Positions 32,796-44,649 of a stretch of 64,000 nt of DNA are shown here, piece after piece. This DNA comes from Mesorhabditis belari. Lineage: Eukaryota; Nematoda; Chromadorea; Rhabditida; Rhabditidae. The stretch lies in NCBI GenBank assembly GCA_958450365.1, contig CAUEEP010000936.1, forward strand, positions 1,920,001 to 1,984,000. The letters run 5' to 3'. Positions within the stretch are counted from its first letter, which is position 1. Each line of letters opens with the position of its first letter. Position numbers and translations under genes: made by a program. The notes under the pieces are model-generated. The model was given only the letters and a program-made list of their open reading frames with translations. It had not been told where the DNA came from and ran no database searches.

Positions 32796-33039
32796 TCTTG
32801 AATCATCTTGGGAAATTGAAAGTTGGGGAAATTGGGGAAAAGGTTTTTCATAGGCCGAATGAAATTAGAGTACGATCCTGATCTTATTCATTAACATTTT
32901 CGATTTTAACCAAAGCAAAAAGCTTCATCATAACCTTTTTTACATTTTTTAGCTAAAGATCTAGCGAGTTTAAATACAAATTTGATAGCTTAAGCTAATT
33001 ATTGTATAGCTTTGATCACGGTAAGATTTTTGTCGAGTT
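32796..33039. other. Short spacer
   Basis: AT-rich. Nothing recognised. Confidence 0.4.
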
Positions 33040-33725
33040 TGGAACTTTAGATATAGAGGAAAATCGAAAAATGCGCTAAAGTCCCATTTTGACTGTTTAG
33101 AAACGTCACTTTAGCGCACTACTTTTCAAAGCCGATTTTCCCTAGGTTCGAACAAATGAATATACAAAATAAATCGCACTTTTCTCTAGTCAAATTTGAT
33201 GAGGATTCTTTTAAAACCAATCGCAAGTCGATCCAATGTCTTTACCTTGAGTTATAAACCGTCAAAGTTGATCGACTTCTGCAGGTAAATAGGTCAACTT
33301 TGACACAATTTTTCTCTATATTCTTACAGGTTAGTGTACAAAACAAGTTTAACTTTTCTTAAGCCAAATTTGATGAGGATTCTTTTAAAACCAACCGCAA
33401 GTCGATGAAACTACTGGAAGTTTAGATATAGAGGAAAATCGAAAAATGCGCTAAAGTCCCATTTTGACTTTAGGAAAACGTCACTTTAGCGCACTACTTT
33501 TCAAAGCCGTTTTTCTCTACGTTCTTACACGGGAGTATACAAAATAAATCACACTTTTCTCTAGTCAAATTTTATGAGGATTCTTTTAAAACCAATCACA
33601 AGTCGATCCGATGTCTTTAACTCGAGTTATAAACCATCAAAGTTGATCGACTTCTGTAGGTAAATAGATCAACTTTGACGCATTTTTTCTCTTACAGATG
33701 GGTGTAAAAAACAAATTTCACTTAA
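33040..33725. repeat. ~375-bp tandem duplication with internal hairpins
   Basis: TTTAGATATAGAGGAAAATC starts copies at about 33046 and 33421 (period 375). Each copy has a hairpin with arms TGCGCTAAAGT and ACTTTAGCGCA, and a GATGAGGATTCTTTTAAAAC segment (twice in copy 1, once in copy 2). No long open frame. Confidence 0.8.
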
Positions 33726-34403
33726 GTAAAACAATTAAAATCACTTAAACATACAAGACAATGTGGAAATGATGGTGAAATGCTGTAAATTTGCTGCAAA
33801 ATTTGTGAAAAGTGACTCAAAAGTGGCATTATTGGTGTTGAAATGTTAGAGGCGGAAAAACAAGCAAAATCGTTTTACTCATCGACTTTTTGCTCAGTTT
33901 TTAGTATGCAAGGGATTTAGTAGAGAATCGAGGGGAAATCCTCAGCCTCGTTATGTGATGATTTCCTCCTTTCACCCGTCGATCCAGTTTGGGAGCTGAC
34001 AAAAACAACCTAGTTACATAGATAATCCGATTTTGGCAGTTTATCGTAAAATTTGAAACATCAAGTTTAGATTGAATGGACTAATAGAGACTAATTGACT
34101 AATAGACATTGAAAAAAAATCGTTTAAATTGATGCCAAATTGATCATTAACCAATTATCGCTTTTAAAATCGATTTATGAAAAGATTATGATCAATCTAC
34201 AGCTTCAATATTGATGAGAACTTTTGAGTTTAGAAGTTCTTTATCAATAATCAAATATTTTCCAGCTTTTGTAAAAGAAAAACCTTGCCATTTGAATGAA
34301 AAGTCTTCTAGAAGCTTTAGCTTTAGAATTCCCGCTGAAAATTATTCCAAAACATTGGGCAGATTTCATTTTGATTGATCTGACTTTAGTTCTATTTGAG
34401 TTT
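33726..34403. other. AT-rich spacer
   Basis: No gene recognised. Confidence 0.5.
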
Positions 34404-34960
34404 GATCGATTTGGGATGGATAGATGGATCGAATAATCGATTTGGGATGGATAGATGGATCGATTAATCGATTTGGGATGGATAGATGGATCGACTAATC
34501 GATTTGGGATGGATAGATGGATCGAATAATCGATTTGGGATGGATAGATGGATCGATTAATCGATTTGGGATGGATAGATGGATCGATTAATCGATTTGG
34601 GATGGATAGATGGATCGAATAATCGATTTGGGATGGATAGATGGATCGATTAATCGATTTGGGATGGATAGATGGATCGAATAATCGATTTGGGATGGAT
34701 AGATGGATCGACTAATCGATTTGGGATGGATAGATGGAGCGAATAATCGATTTGGGATGGATAGATGGATCGAATAATCGATTTGGGATGGATAGATGGA
34801 TCGAATAATCGATTTGGGATGGATAGATGGATCGAATAATCGATTTGGGATGGATAGATGGATCGATTAATCGATTTGGGATGGATAGATGGATCGAATA
34901 ATCGATTTGGGATGGATAGATGGATCGAATAATCGATCGATCGATCGAAGAATCGATTTG
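34404..34960. repeat. 31-bp satellite, ~18 copies
   Basis: Unit GGGATGGATAGATGGATCGA followed by ATAATCGATTT. Copies differ mainly at two sites (AATAATCG, TTAATCG, CTAATCG). Ends in a GATC tetramer run (34933-34950). The 114-codon minus frame of SIHLSIPNRLFDP repeats is an artefact. Confidence 0.95.
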
Positions 34961-35984
34961 GATTACTTTTTGTGTGAGATTTGTTTGAAATCAATGGAGA
35001 TTATTACTAGATTATTAGCTATTGAACTTACAAAGAAATTTGGATGGATTTTATGTGATTCTAGACTTTCTAGACATTCTAGTCGATATTCAACTGAAGA
35101 ACTTTTCGTTTACTTTGAAAAAACGAGTAAATCAACGAGTAAATTGACTCTAGTCGATTCTTTGACTTTTTTTGACATGACTTTCTTCCAAAAATCTAGT
35201 CTTTTTACAACTTTTCCTCTTTGATTCTTGTCTTTGATCAAATTTTGAATCTCGTGCCTACTTATTGACCAAATGAATAGGAAATCTAGTGTAGAAAAAT
35301 CGGGAATTTGTTGAGAGTCGCTTCTAGACATTATTGCCTTCAAATAGAAAAGAGAAATTGTCATTTCACGCCTCGTAAAATCGTCAATTCAGCCACTTTC
35401 CCTTTTTTTCTTTGATTCCTTTTCCCTTGAAAATCTCATAATGATTCTTTCCTTCCCCGAAAATTCATTATTTTCAGAAAAACGTATTTTCGTGAAGAGC
35501 CGAAAAAATGAGATTCATTATTTGTCTCAAAATGAAACACAATTTGACAAAAGAAACGATTTGATTGAGATTTTGAAGATGGACAGAGATTTTGGATTGA
35601 ATTTTTGCTTTGGATTACATTTTAGGGACTAGAAAAATAATGCAAAAGTAAATCAAATAAATTTAGACTTTCTTTAATGCTTCAAAACTGGAAACACACT
35701 TCTTTTAGCAACTTTTTTTTGCTTTACTTTTTTTCTCACATCGTTTAGCAATGATTTCACTTGACTCTAGCAGAAAAAAATGAAGAATTTAGAATGCCAG
35801 AAAGAGTGTCTTTATGGGAATTGAAAGTATTGGGCAATGAGACAAAGATTAGAGTTTTCTGAAGCATTTTTGCCCGGGAAACTACCGTAATCTTGTCATT
35901 TCATTCAATTTTAATTAATGGTTCATAAAAGAAATCAAAGGGTTCAAAAAGGTAAAAATGATTTAAGTTAAAGCAGTGATTACG
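34961..35984. other. AT-rich spacer
   Basis: No gene recognised. Plus frame 34889-35224 starts inside the satellite, and the 84-codon minus frame 35110-35364 is unrecognised. TACCGTA/TACGGTA motifs at 35883 and 35972. Confidence 0.45.
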
Positions 35985-36460
35985 GTAGTTTTCTTGTCTT
36001 ATGATTATGATAAGATTACGGTAGGATTAAGATATGATTACTGTAGGGTTACAGTAGGATTACGGTAGGATTACGGTAGGATTACGATATGATTACTGTA
36101 GGGTTACAGTAGGATTAAGGTAGGATTACGATATGGTTACTGTAGGGTTACAGTAGGATTACAATAGGCTTACAATAGGATTACGATACGATTACTGTAG
36201 GGTTACGGTAGGATTACGGTAGGATTACAATAGGATTACGATATGATTCCGGTAGGATTAAGATGTGATTACTGTAGGGTTACGGTAGGATTACAATAGG
36301 ATTACGATATGATTACGATAAGATTACGGTAGGATTACAATAGGATTACGATATGATTGCGGTAGGATTACGGTAGAATTACAATAGGATTACGATATGA
36401 TTGCGGTAGGATTACGGTAGAATTACAATAGGATTACGATATGCTTACGGTAGGTTTACG
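35985..36460. repeat. GGATTACGGTA minisatellite, ~42 units
   Basis: Units of 10-12 bp: TAGGATTACGG, with GATATGATTAC, TAGGGTTACAG and CAATAGGATTA variants in a semi-regular higher-order order. The core TACGGTAG also appears singly across the window. Confidence 0.9.
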
Positions 36461-37210
36461 TTAGTTTGCCCGAAAGATGCGAAAGCGCTTTCGTTTTAGA
36501 GAGCGCTTTAGTGAAGAGACACTTTGCATTACAGTATTCCCGTCAGTCTATCTGTCGTGACGATCTCGTGATCGAGATCGTGATCGAGATTCCGTATAAA
36601 AGCAATGTGAACGAGCTGCCGACGTGTGCCATGGAGTGTCTCTACTCTCCCAATCTCAAACCACTGAACCAACTATTATCGCTGTAATAAAGATTATACC
36701 TAAACCAACAATAATCATTACACTATACGATAAGCTACTGAACTAGTGAGAAATTGAGCTACCAGCTGTAGCAAGTAGCTTACTAATCGGTGAGTTCGTA
36801 CTAGGATCCGGTAGATCTCCCAATCCATACTCTAGTCTAGAATTTGCGTGCAGCTCTTTTCCCAGCAACCCTCCAAGCAATTCATTTCATTCGTTTCGAT
36901 TTTGTTGAAACAACCGGAAACAAGTCCTTTTCTCCGATTTTCCCCCATTCAAAAGCTCTAATTGCACTCATTATTTTGTCTCGTCATAATGACGATTGTT
37001 TGACTCAACACATCAATTTATGTGTGTGTGGGGAAATGGATAAAAATTGACGTGAAATTTCGTAGAGTTTTTCATGGGTCATTTGATGGATAATTTGAAG
37101 TAAAAAATGGGGAAAACAAGGGGAAATAGGGAAATAGATAAAGTCAGGGATTTTCTTCAAATAACTTTTCCAGTTCAAAAGGTATTAAAGTTTAGAATTT
37201 TAGGGAATCA
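36461..37210. other. Spacer, less AT-rich at its start
   Basis: 36466-36687 is a 73-codon plus frame with balanced composition (includes VIEIPYKSNVNELPTCAMEC). I recognise no family and see no splice or signal motif. ATCTCGTGATCGAGATCGTG near 36561 is palindromic. Otherwise nothing. Confidence 0.4.
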
Positions 37211-37262
37211 GTGCTGCGATGGCTGAGTGGTTTGGAGTCTTGTATTCTAATAGTCACTGTGA
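37211..37262 (+). pseudogene. 5' half of a tRNA-like sequence (Ser/Leu type)
   Basis: GCTGCGATGGCTGAGTGGTT resembles the acceptor and A box of a long-variable-arm tRNA. No B box follows; some 45 bp later the sequence passes into the 12-bp satellite. Truncated tRNA gene or tRNA-derived repeat. Confidence 0.4.
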
Positions 37263-37304
37263 CTGGACTGTATTTGTTTGCATATTCATGTTGAATAAAT
37301 TTGT

Positions 37305-37975
37305 CACTGATCACTGGTCACTGGTTCTGGTCACTGGTTCTGGCCACTGGTTCTGGCCACTGGTTCTGGCCACTGGTTCTGGCCACTGGTTCTGGCCACT
37401 GGTTCTGGCCACTGGTTCTGGCCACGGTTCTGCCACATCACTGGTCACTGGTTCTGGCCACTGGTTCTGGCCACGGTTCTGGCCACTGGTTCTGGCCACG
37501 ACACTGGCACGTTCTGGCCACTGGTTCGGCCACTGGTTCTGGCCACTGGTTCTGGCCACGTTCGGCCACTGATCACTGGTCACTGTTCTGCCACTGGTTC
37601 TGGCCACTGGTTCTGCCACTGGTTCTGGCCACTGGGTTCTGGCCACTGACACGGTCACCGGTCTGGCCACGTTCTGGCCACTGGTTCGGCCACTGGTTCT
37701 GGCCACTGGTTCTGGCCACTGGTTCTGGCCACTGGTTCTGGCCACTGATCACTGGTCACTGGTTCTGGCCACTGGTTCTGGCCACTGGTTCTGGCCACTG
37801 GTTCTGGCCACTGGTTCTGGCCACTGATCACTGGTCACTGGTTCTGGCCACTGGTTCTGGCCACTGGTTCTGGCCACTAGTTCTGTCCACTGGTTCTGGC
37901 CACTGGTTCTAGTCACTGGTTCTGGCCACTGGTTCTAGTCACTGGTTCTGGCGACTGGTCACTTGTAGGTGACTG
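37305..37975. repeat. 12-bp satellite (CACTGGTTCTGG), ~54 units
   Basis: CCACTGGTTCTGG repeated over 670 bp, with interspersed GATCACTGGTCACTGG blocks and several one- or two-base deletions. The unit length sustains three long frames (117, 203 and 144 codons), all artefacts. GC-rich compared with the flanks. Confidence 0.95.
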
Positions 37976-38546
37976 GTTCTATCTCAAAAGAATTGGCTTC
38001 CATCAACTCCATTCTCTTCATCTTTAGAGGCATTAGGGCAAGGGATTTTGTGTTAAAGTTGTGTATTTCTTTACATATTCATGAATCAATTTCTACTTTT
38101 AAACAATCCTCTTGATTAAATCGTTTTCTAAAAGACTATCATTTAGAAAAATGTCCAATCGATTGCCAGTTTATCCTAGAGCTCTTTGATATGATTGATT
38201 GAAGCTTGTGATTTCACATCTCATCAAATTTGGCTAATTAAATGTTAATTTGATAACGGTAGTTCTAAAATTAAACCCTAAGACGCATTCGAAACAAATC
38301 ACTGCAACTTGTAAGATATTCAGTTTAGACTACAGTATCCTCACAGTACTGTAGATAAGAATGAGCTCTGACACTAAGCTAAAGCTTAAAAGATATTCAC
38401 TTAAAGCTGCAGTACTTTTCAGCTAAGTAGCTATTAAGTTAATAGAATCGAATCGAAATTGAAGCTATTGCAAGTTGAATATATTATTGTTTTTTGATGG
38501 CTTAATTTACTTAATAGCTTAATAGATATTTATACTTAAAGCTATG
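37976..38546. other. AT-rich spacer
   Basis: No gene recognised. Confidence 0.5.
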
Positions 38547-38548
38547 TA

Positions 38549-39068
38549 TTGGGTTGGGGAGAATGAGTCGGCGCCAAACTTTAAAGGGACTTTTTGCACA
38601 CATAAAGCCTTCTTTAAACATACGTTTGGTTTGATCAAAAGGATCCACTATTTCTCTACAAAATCACTTTTGAGAGATTCCACAAAGCTTTTCTTTCGTG
38701 GAGTTTATGAGCTTCGAAACGCAGCTGGTTAAAATGGCAAAGAGTCCGACTCATCATTTGAACAGTTTCTTTCACATAAACCTTCTTTGGTGTTTATATA
38801 AAAAAGATAGAGCACATTCAATTACTTAAGTTGCCAAATTTGCAGGAAGATCCCACCAATGGTTTTTTCTAGATCACAGTTTGTAGTTTTTGTGAAAAAA
38901 TGGCTTTTTCTTGAGCGGAGGCGCTGTTTGAATTTTCTTTTAAATGTGATTTTGTAGAGAATTAGTTAACCATTCTACTCATATCAAACGCATATTATTT
39001 GACGAAGTCGAATTGAAGTTTTAGACATTTTTTTGATTTTCGGCGCCGACTCATTCTCCCCAACCCAA
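38549..39068. mobile_element. Mariner-type MITE, 520 bp, inserted in a satellite
   Basis: 27-bp exact terminal inverted repeats start TTGGGTTGGGGAGAATGAGT and end in the palindrome GGCGCC. TA flanks both ends (38547-38548, 39069-39070). CTTAAAGCTAT lies on both outer sides, so it jumped into the AGCTATATA satellite. A 62-codon frame inside has no transposase features. Confidence 0.85.
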
Positions 39069-39365
39069 TACTTAAAGCTATATAAAGCTATATACTTGAA
39101 GCTATATAAGCTATATACTTGAAGCTATATAAGCTATACTTAAAGCTATATAAAGCTATATACTTGAAGCTATATAAGCTATACTTAAAGCTATATAAAG
39201 CTATATACTTGAAGCTATATAAGCTATACTTAAAGCTATATAAAGCTATATACTTGAAGCTATATAAGCTATATACTTAAAGCTATATAAGCTATATGCT
39301 TAAAGCTATATAAAGCTATATACTTGAAGCTGTATAAGCTATACTTAAAGCTATATAAAGCTACA
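39069..39365. repeat. AGCTATATA minisatellite
   Basis: Units CTTAAAGCTATATAA and CTTGAAGCTATATAAGC alternate to form a ~44-bp higher-order unit. A single unit sits left of the MITE (38535-38546). Confidence 0.9.
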
Positions 39366-40064
39366 AAAATCGATACTTTTTTACATAAAATCAAATCAAA
39401 ATCAAATCTCCACTAAGTGGGCTAATAGAGTTTTATAAAATCTTCAAAATCAATCTTCCTTTCATCCCACAAACCCTCAAATCCATTAGAATATGTACAC
39501 AAAAAAAATCAACAACACATTTGGCTTATAGTCCTCCGGGATTTTTCAGCTTATTTCAGAGAAAACGGATCAGAGAAAATCTTTAAAAATTTCCATACTT
39601 TAAAGCTGGACGATTTCAGAGAAATAAAAAGGTCATTGTGACGATAAAGGACTATAAGATTTTGAGAAAATCCCTCTTTAAGTACTTCCGTTCTAGAGAA
39701 CTCTGTGTCAACGGGTTCAACGAGAAAACAGTTACATAAATTATCCAAAAAAAATCGGTGAACTTGAGAGATTTGTGAAAAAAAGTAGAAATGGAAAAGG
39801 TGAGGGACCAAGGGTTTTTCTAGAACGATTTTTTGTGCTAATTTCTTCGGAACTAGATCTGAAGCTGGCTTTGATCTCGGCCCCATTCATCCATCAGTGT
39901 TTTAACTTAAAACATTGCTTTAACGAGCTAATTAAAGCACCATTTTAATGGTTGATGGTTGAAAATGTTTTAACAAAAATACTCAAAGTTTAAAAGAGTA
40001 TTGTTTTAAGTGAATGAATGCTTGTTTTAAGGATTTAAAAGGGTGTTTTAAGCAGTGGATGAAC
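39366..40064. other. AT-rich spacer
   Basis: No gene recognised. The 111-codon minus frame 39551-39886 has no recognisable domain. Confidence 0.45.
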
Positions 40065-40990
40065 CGGCCTTTAGCCCAAAGGTTCTCGAGTTCTGAAGCC
40101 TTTAGCCCAAAGGTTCTCGAGTTCTGGAGCCTTTAGCCCAAAGGTTCTCGAATTCTGAAGCCTTTAGCTCAAAGGTTCTCGAGTTCCAGAGCCTTTAGCC
40201 CAAAGGTTCTCGAGTTCTGGAGCCTTTAGCTCAAAGGTTCTCGAGTTCTGAAGCCTTTAGCTCAAAGGTTCTCGAGTTCCAGAGCCTTTAGCCCAAAGGT
40301 TCTCGAGTTCCAGAGCCTTTAGCCCAAAGGTTCTCGAGTTCTGAAGCCTTTAGCTCAAAGGTTCTCGAGTTCCAGAGCCTTTAGCCCAAAGGTTCTCGAG
40401 TTCCAGAGCCTTTAGCCCAAAGTTTCTCGAGTTCCAGAGCCTTTAGCCCAAAGGTTCTCGAGTTCCAGAGCCTTTAGCCCAAAGGTTCTCGAGTTCCAGA
40501 GCCTTTAGCTCAAAGGTTCTCGAGTTCTGAAGCCTTTAGCTCAAAGGTTCTCGAGTTCCAGAGCCTTTAGCCCAAAGGTTCTCGAGTTCCAGAGCCTTTA
40601 GCCCAAAGGTTCTCGAGTTCCAGAGCCTTTAGCTCAAAGGTTCTCGAGTTCCAGAGCCTTTAGCCCAAAGGTTCTCGAGTTCCAGAGCCTTTAGCCCAAA
40701 GGTTCTCGAGTTCCAGAGCCTTTAGCCCAAAGGTTCTCGAGTTCCAGAGCCTTTAGCCCAAAGGTTCTCGAGTTCCAGAGCCTTTAGCCCAAAGGTTCTC
40801 GAGTTCCAGAGCCTTTAGCCCAAAGGTTCTCGAGTTCCAGAGCCTTTAGCCCAAAGGTTCTCGAGTTCCAGAGCCTTTAGCCCAAAGGTTCTCGAGTTCT
40901 GGAGCCTTTAGCCCAAAGGTTCTCGAGTTCCAGAGCCTTTAGCCCAAAGGTTCTCGAGTTCTGGAGCCTTTAGCCCAAAGGTTCTGGAGT
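40065..40990. repeat. 31-bp satellite, ~30 copies
   Basis: Unit CCTTTAGCCCAAAGGTTCTC followed by GAGTTCCAGAG. Two main variants: TTCCAGAG versus TTCTGAAG, and AGCCC versus AGCTC. It contains CTCGAG and the inverted pair CCTTTAG/CAAAGG, so each unit can form a small hairpin. Very low divergence. No spacers, so not CRISPR. Confidence 0.97.
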
Positions 40991-42255
40991 CTGAACCAAG
41001 TCAAATCAGAAGCTAGATCTGAGCTTGGCTTTTGGCCCTGGCTTGGCTTGGCTTTGCTGCAGGCTTTGCCCACAACAGTAAGCCTGGCTTGGACTTACAA
41101 TTAGATCTGTTTGCGGTTCGTTTAAAATTGATTCAGCCGACTCGATAGTTCAAAAATCTCAGTTTCAATCCAAGAGTAAAATGAACCAATCAATCGATAA
41201 CATAGTTATTGATAATATCAATAGCTCTGTTTTGAGGCCAGTGGAAGATATGATTGATTGTATCTGTGATCGGTTATCTGAAGTAGTCAAATTTTGTTGT
41301 CCATCCACAAATTTTGTTGTCCAATTGAAAAAAAAAACATAGAAAATCATAGGTTATTTGGTGAATTGATTATTTTTTTAAAAGAAGGATGAAAAGGAAT
41401 GGAATGAAAAGAAAGATTTTCTGGAGAAAGTAATAGCTTTCAATCATTATCCACATTGATATTTAGAAATTCAAGCACTCAAGCAAACAATTTTTGCCAT
41501 TAACAATGCCGCTAACTTACAAAACAATTTTTTCTTTACACTTATGTTTTTCCCACTCAAATTTGCTTGTAAGTGAGTCGAAAATTGACTTAAAAAGATG
41601 GAAATTGAAGAAAAAGAAAGGGTTTTTAGTTAGAGTAAATCATAGATTCGTTTTTGAATTCGTAAAGTGATGATCTTTTAGCCTAATTACCAGTTTACAT
41701 ACATTTTGTACTGTTTTTTTTAAATTGCTAACTTCAAAGTTTACTTTTTCTCGTTTTACAATTTGTTTCATTGTCAACAAAAGCACGAAAACATCATCGA
41801 TTTTCTCCGAAAATTTCGGCTCAAAAAGAGAGAAAAACACTTGCTTTCCCATGGGGATTACGGTATAATTGGGCAAATTATTACAAATTACCCATTATGC
41901 TTTGTTTTTGAGGCACTCTAGTTTCAATAAAGTTCATCAAAACTCAAAACTCTTTACAATTAAACTTGTTGACTCAGAAAAGCGGGTAAAATTTGAGGGA
42001 AACCAATTTGGAAATGGCATGACGAAAGGGTGAGTAATTATAGAATTATACGGAATCTTTTTCAGTAGAGTTTTACAGCAAAAAGGGATTTGTTTAGGGG
42101 TTTCTTTTCATTAAAACAACAATAAAATGACAGATAGAAGTCGAAAAAATCAAAAAAATCAAAAAAATCAAAAAAATCAAAGTTAATCAAAGTCAACTTT
42201 TAAAAATCGATTCTTTTCAAGAAAGATTGGACACATTTTTTTGTAATAAAACTTG
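40991..42255. other. AT-rich spacer
   Basis: GCTTGGCTT degenerate repeats at 41020-41100 and a TCAAAAAAA run at 42145-42180. No gene recognised. Confidence 0.5.
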
Positions 42256-42257
42256 TT

Positions 42258-42563
42258 TGGGAACTTTTGGCGCATTTCCCATACAGTCCGGACCTCACCC
42301 CTTTTCCGGATTACTATTTATTCCGGATCATGAGTAATGAGCTTGCGGGAGAACACTTCGATTCGGAAGAGGCAGTCAAAAAATTGGCTCGAAAAGTTTT
42401 TCGATTCAAAACCAAAATCCTACCACGAAAGAGGAATCCGCAAATTGCCTGTAAAATGGGCAGAAGTCGTCAATAATAATGGAGATTATTTAGAACGAAT
42501 TGATCGTTTTATGTTCAATAAATTTTAGTTCAAAGTCCCGCAGTTTTCAATTCACCAACCCAA
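42258..42563 (+). pseudogene. Mariner transposase 3' end, frameshifted
   Basis: Frame at 42267 reads HFPYSPDLTPFPDYYLF, matching the mariner motif that carries the third catalytic aspartate (DD34D), then FDSEEAVKKLA. Near 42385 the frame shifts, and the next frame continues FFDSKPK, HERGIRKLPVKWAEVVNNNG to a stop after FNKF. The 5' two-thirds, with the first two catalytic aspartates, are missing. The 3' end reads CAATTCACCAACCCAA then TA, giving an inverted-repeat start TTGGGTTGGTGAATTG like the two MITEs. Dead source-type element. Confidence 0.85.
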
Positions 42564-42690
42564 TAAAAAGTTGGCAAAAAGGTGGCAAAAAGCTGGGACT
42601 GGGAGTTGTACTGGGAGTTGCTGGATAGCAAGACGACCCTTAATGCAATCAAATACAGTTGGGAAAGGTGAATGAATCCCCGAAGAAGAA
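42564..42690. other. Short spacer
   Basis: Nothing recognised. Confidence 0.4.
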
Positions 42691-43355
42691 TAGGCCACAA
42701 CGAGTACGTAGTTTGAAAAAAGCCATTTGTCTTCAAATCAAAAATCTAAGCACTAACAATTCTTAAATGATGTCCAACTAAGAGAAAAAATGCAAAAAGA
42801 ATCGATTTCGACTTGTCAATTTTTTTGTTGATAGGTCGAGACATTTTGTCTTTTGACCTAATCAACTCTCCTAAGATATCCCAGTTGCAATTGTTCAAAT
42901 TCGACTCTCCTGGGCCAATTTTTTGCGTAGATTCCAAAAAACACACTTTCAGCACGATTTGACGACGATATCGCGAGGAAAAGTGACTTTGAAAATTTCT
43001 AGGTTTCATCGTTGGTGTTCAGAAGGGCAAAAACCCTGAATAAAATAGAAAACATAGAAAAACTGATACCATCTTGTAGAGCTCAACCTGAGCTTTCAGA
43101 ATATATAACACTTATGGGTTCTGTCGAGTACACCTGTAGATATGGCGTATCAAATTTGGTGAACTCCATGGCCAGCACCGTTGATGTTTTGATTAGGTCA
43201 AAAGACAAAATTTCTCGACCTATCAACAAAAAATTGACAAGTCGAAAACGATTCTTTTTGCATTTTTTTCTCTTTATTTGGACATCATTTAAGAATTGTT
43301 AGTGCTTAGATTTTTGCTTTGAAGACAAAAAAATTTTGTACTCGTTGTGTAGGCC
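42691..43355. mobile_element. Foldback element, 665 bp
   Basis: Arms of about 170 bp (42691-42867 and 43186-43355) are inverted copies sharing TAGGTCGAGA, AAAATCTAAGCACTAACAAT and TTTTTTGTTGATAGGTCGAG-type text. The ~318-bp centre holds a 96-codon plus frame starting at 43012 and running into the right arm, of unknown nature. Starts 128 bp after the mariner remnant. Confidence 0.75.
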
Positions 43356-44649
43356 CTCCAAGTCAAAGATCGTTCTCAAGATTTCGATTTTCTAATGGAA
43401 AAGTTTAAAAAGTGATTTTGAAAGTGATTCACGTTTAAATTTGTGGTTTTATGAGGAAGAAGGCTTCAAATAAGCATCAAATTTTAGAGATTTGTACTTT
43501 CAACCAATTGATAAGTAAAGTCTTGGTCTTGGAAGGGAAAAATCAGCCCAATACAATAAGTGTCAAGCATGAATCATAGATATCAGGTAAATATCAATTT
43601 TCGAGCCAACTCGCCCCCTATAAACTGAGTTGCCAAGTTTGCTCGAGTTGGCCGCGTTTATCGAGCCAATGTCGATCGTGTAGAGGGTGTCCTGTGTGCA
43701 AGAGGCGTCAACCTAAGCAAAAGTGATTTAAAAACACAAATTTATAAACGTTTGCTGTAGTATAACTATTTCTTTGTCTACTATAAACTAATTAGAAAAT
43801 CCAAACCAAAAGGTTATTGCCACAAATCGTTTGTATGGGTTGTGTTTCATAGTTCGCGTCGAAGTACAACGGGTACAGCAATTCTAATAGAGAAACGATA
43901 AGTTGAGTAGTCAAATTGAAAATTAGCTTACGAATTGGCATGATGAAAGTAATGGATAGTTTTTTCTTTGCATCTAGAAAAGAGAAACTATTAGGTTGAG
44001 TAATTCACTCGAATTCATTTTCGAATTGAATAAGTCTCAAGCTACCAAATACGGTTTTTTTAAAGTTAAATTAAACGAGTTAAGTAAACGAGAGTTATTT
44101 ATAATGAAAGAAATCGTTTGGGATTTGAGTTTGAGGTAGTTTGAGGTAGTTTGAGGCTCATTCAATTAGAGAATGAAATCAAGAGTGCTGAGTAGTACTT
44201 AACTTAATAATTTACAATTTATACGTACAGAATATTTTAAAAGATCGATCTTACATATGAAATGAGTCGAAGAATCAAATAAAATATTGAGAAATTAGTC
44301 GAACAAGTTGGGTAATCGAAAAAACGATCAAACAATCCAACACACATTTGACTAGCTTATGAAGAAGCTTATGAAGAAGATTATGAAGAAGTTTTTGTTA
44401 GAAGAATGAGAAAAAAAAGAAGAGAAGGCCGGGAAATGCGTGATAATCAGCATTTGGAGAAAACGACGAGAAGATAATCACCAATACATACACAACACGT
44501 ATTGGGGAGAAGAAATAGGAGAAGAAAAGACAAACAAAAGAATAGAAGTGACAAAAGCAATGGAAATAGATGGGTTCCTTGATAAATTCCTTGATAAATT
44601 GTATTTACTTTGAAGATTTTAGATAATGATCAATCAATTTTAGATAATG
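43356..44649. other. AT-rich spacer
   Basis: No gene. A less AT-rich patch (43600-43700) includes GAGTTGGCC and GAGCCAA. GAAGCTTAT units at 44358-44395. Confidence 0.5.

Noticed and set aside
34650..34994. 114-codon SIHLSIPNRLFDP repeat frame
   Set aside because: 31-bp satellite; three units form a 93-bp, in-frame 31-residue repeat by arithmetic.
37301..37912. 203-codon frame of FWPLVLATGSGHW repeats
   Set aside because: Product of the 12-bp CACTGGTTCTGG satellite; it exists in several frames.
40065..40990. CRISPR array (31-bp repeats)
   Set aside because: The units are contiguous with no unique spacers, and the genome is eukaryotic.
42530..43302. Three short frames around 42.5-43.3 kb as possible transposase pieces
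   Set aside because: They lie largely in the arms of a foldback element and contain no catalytic motif.
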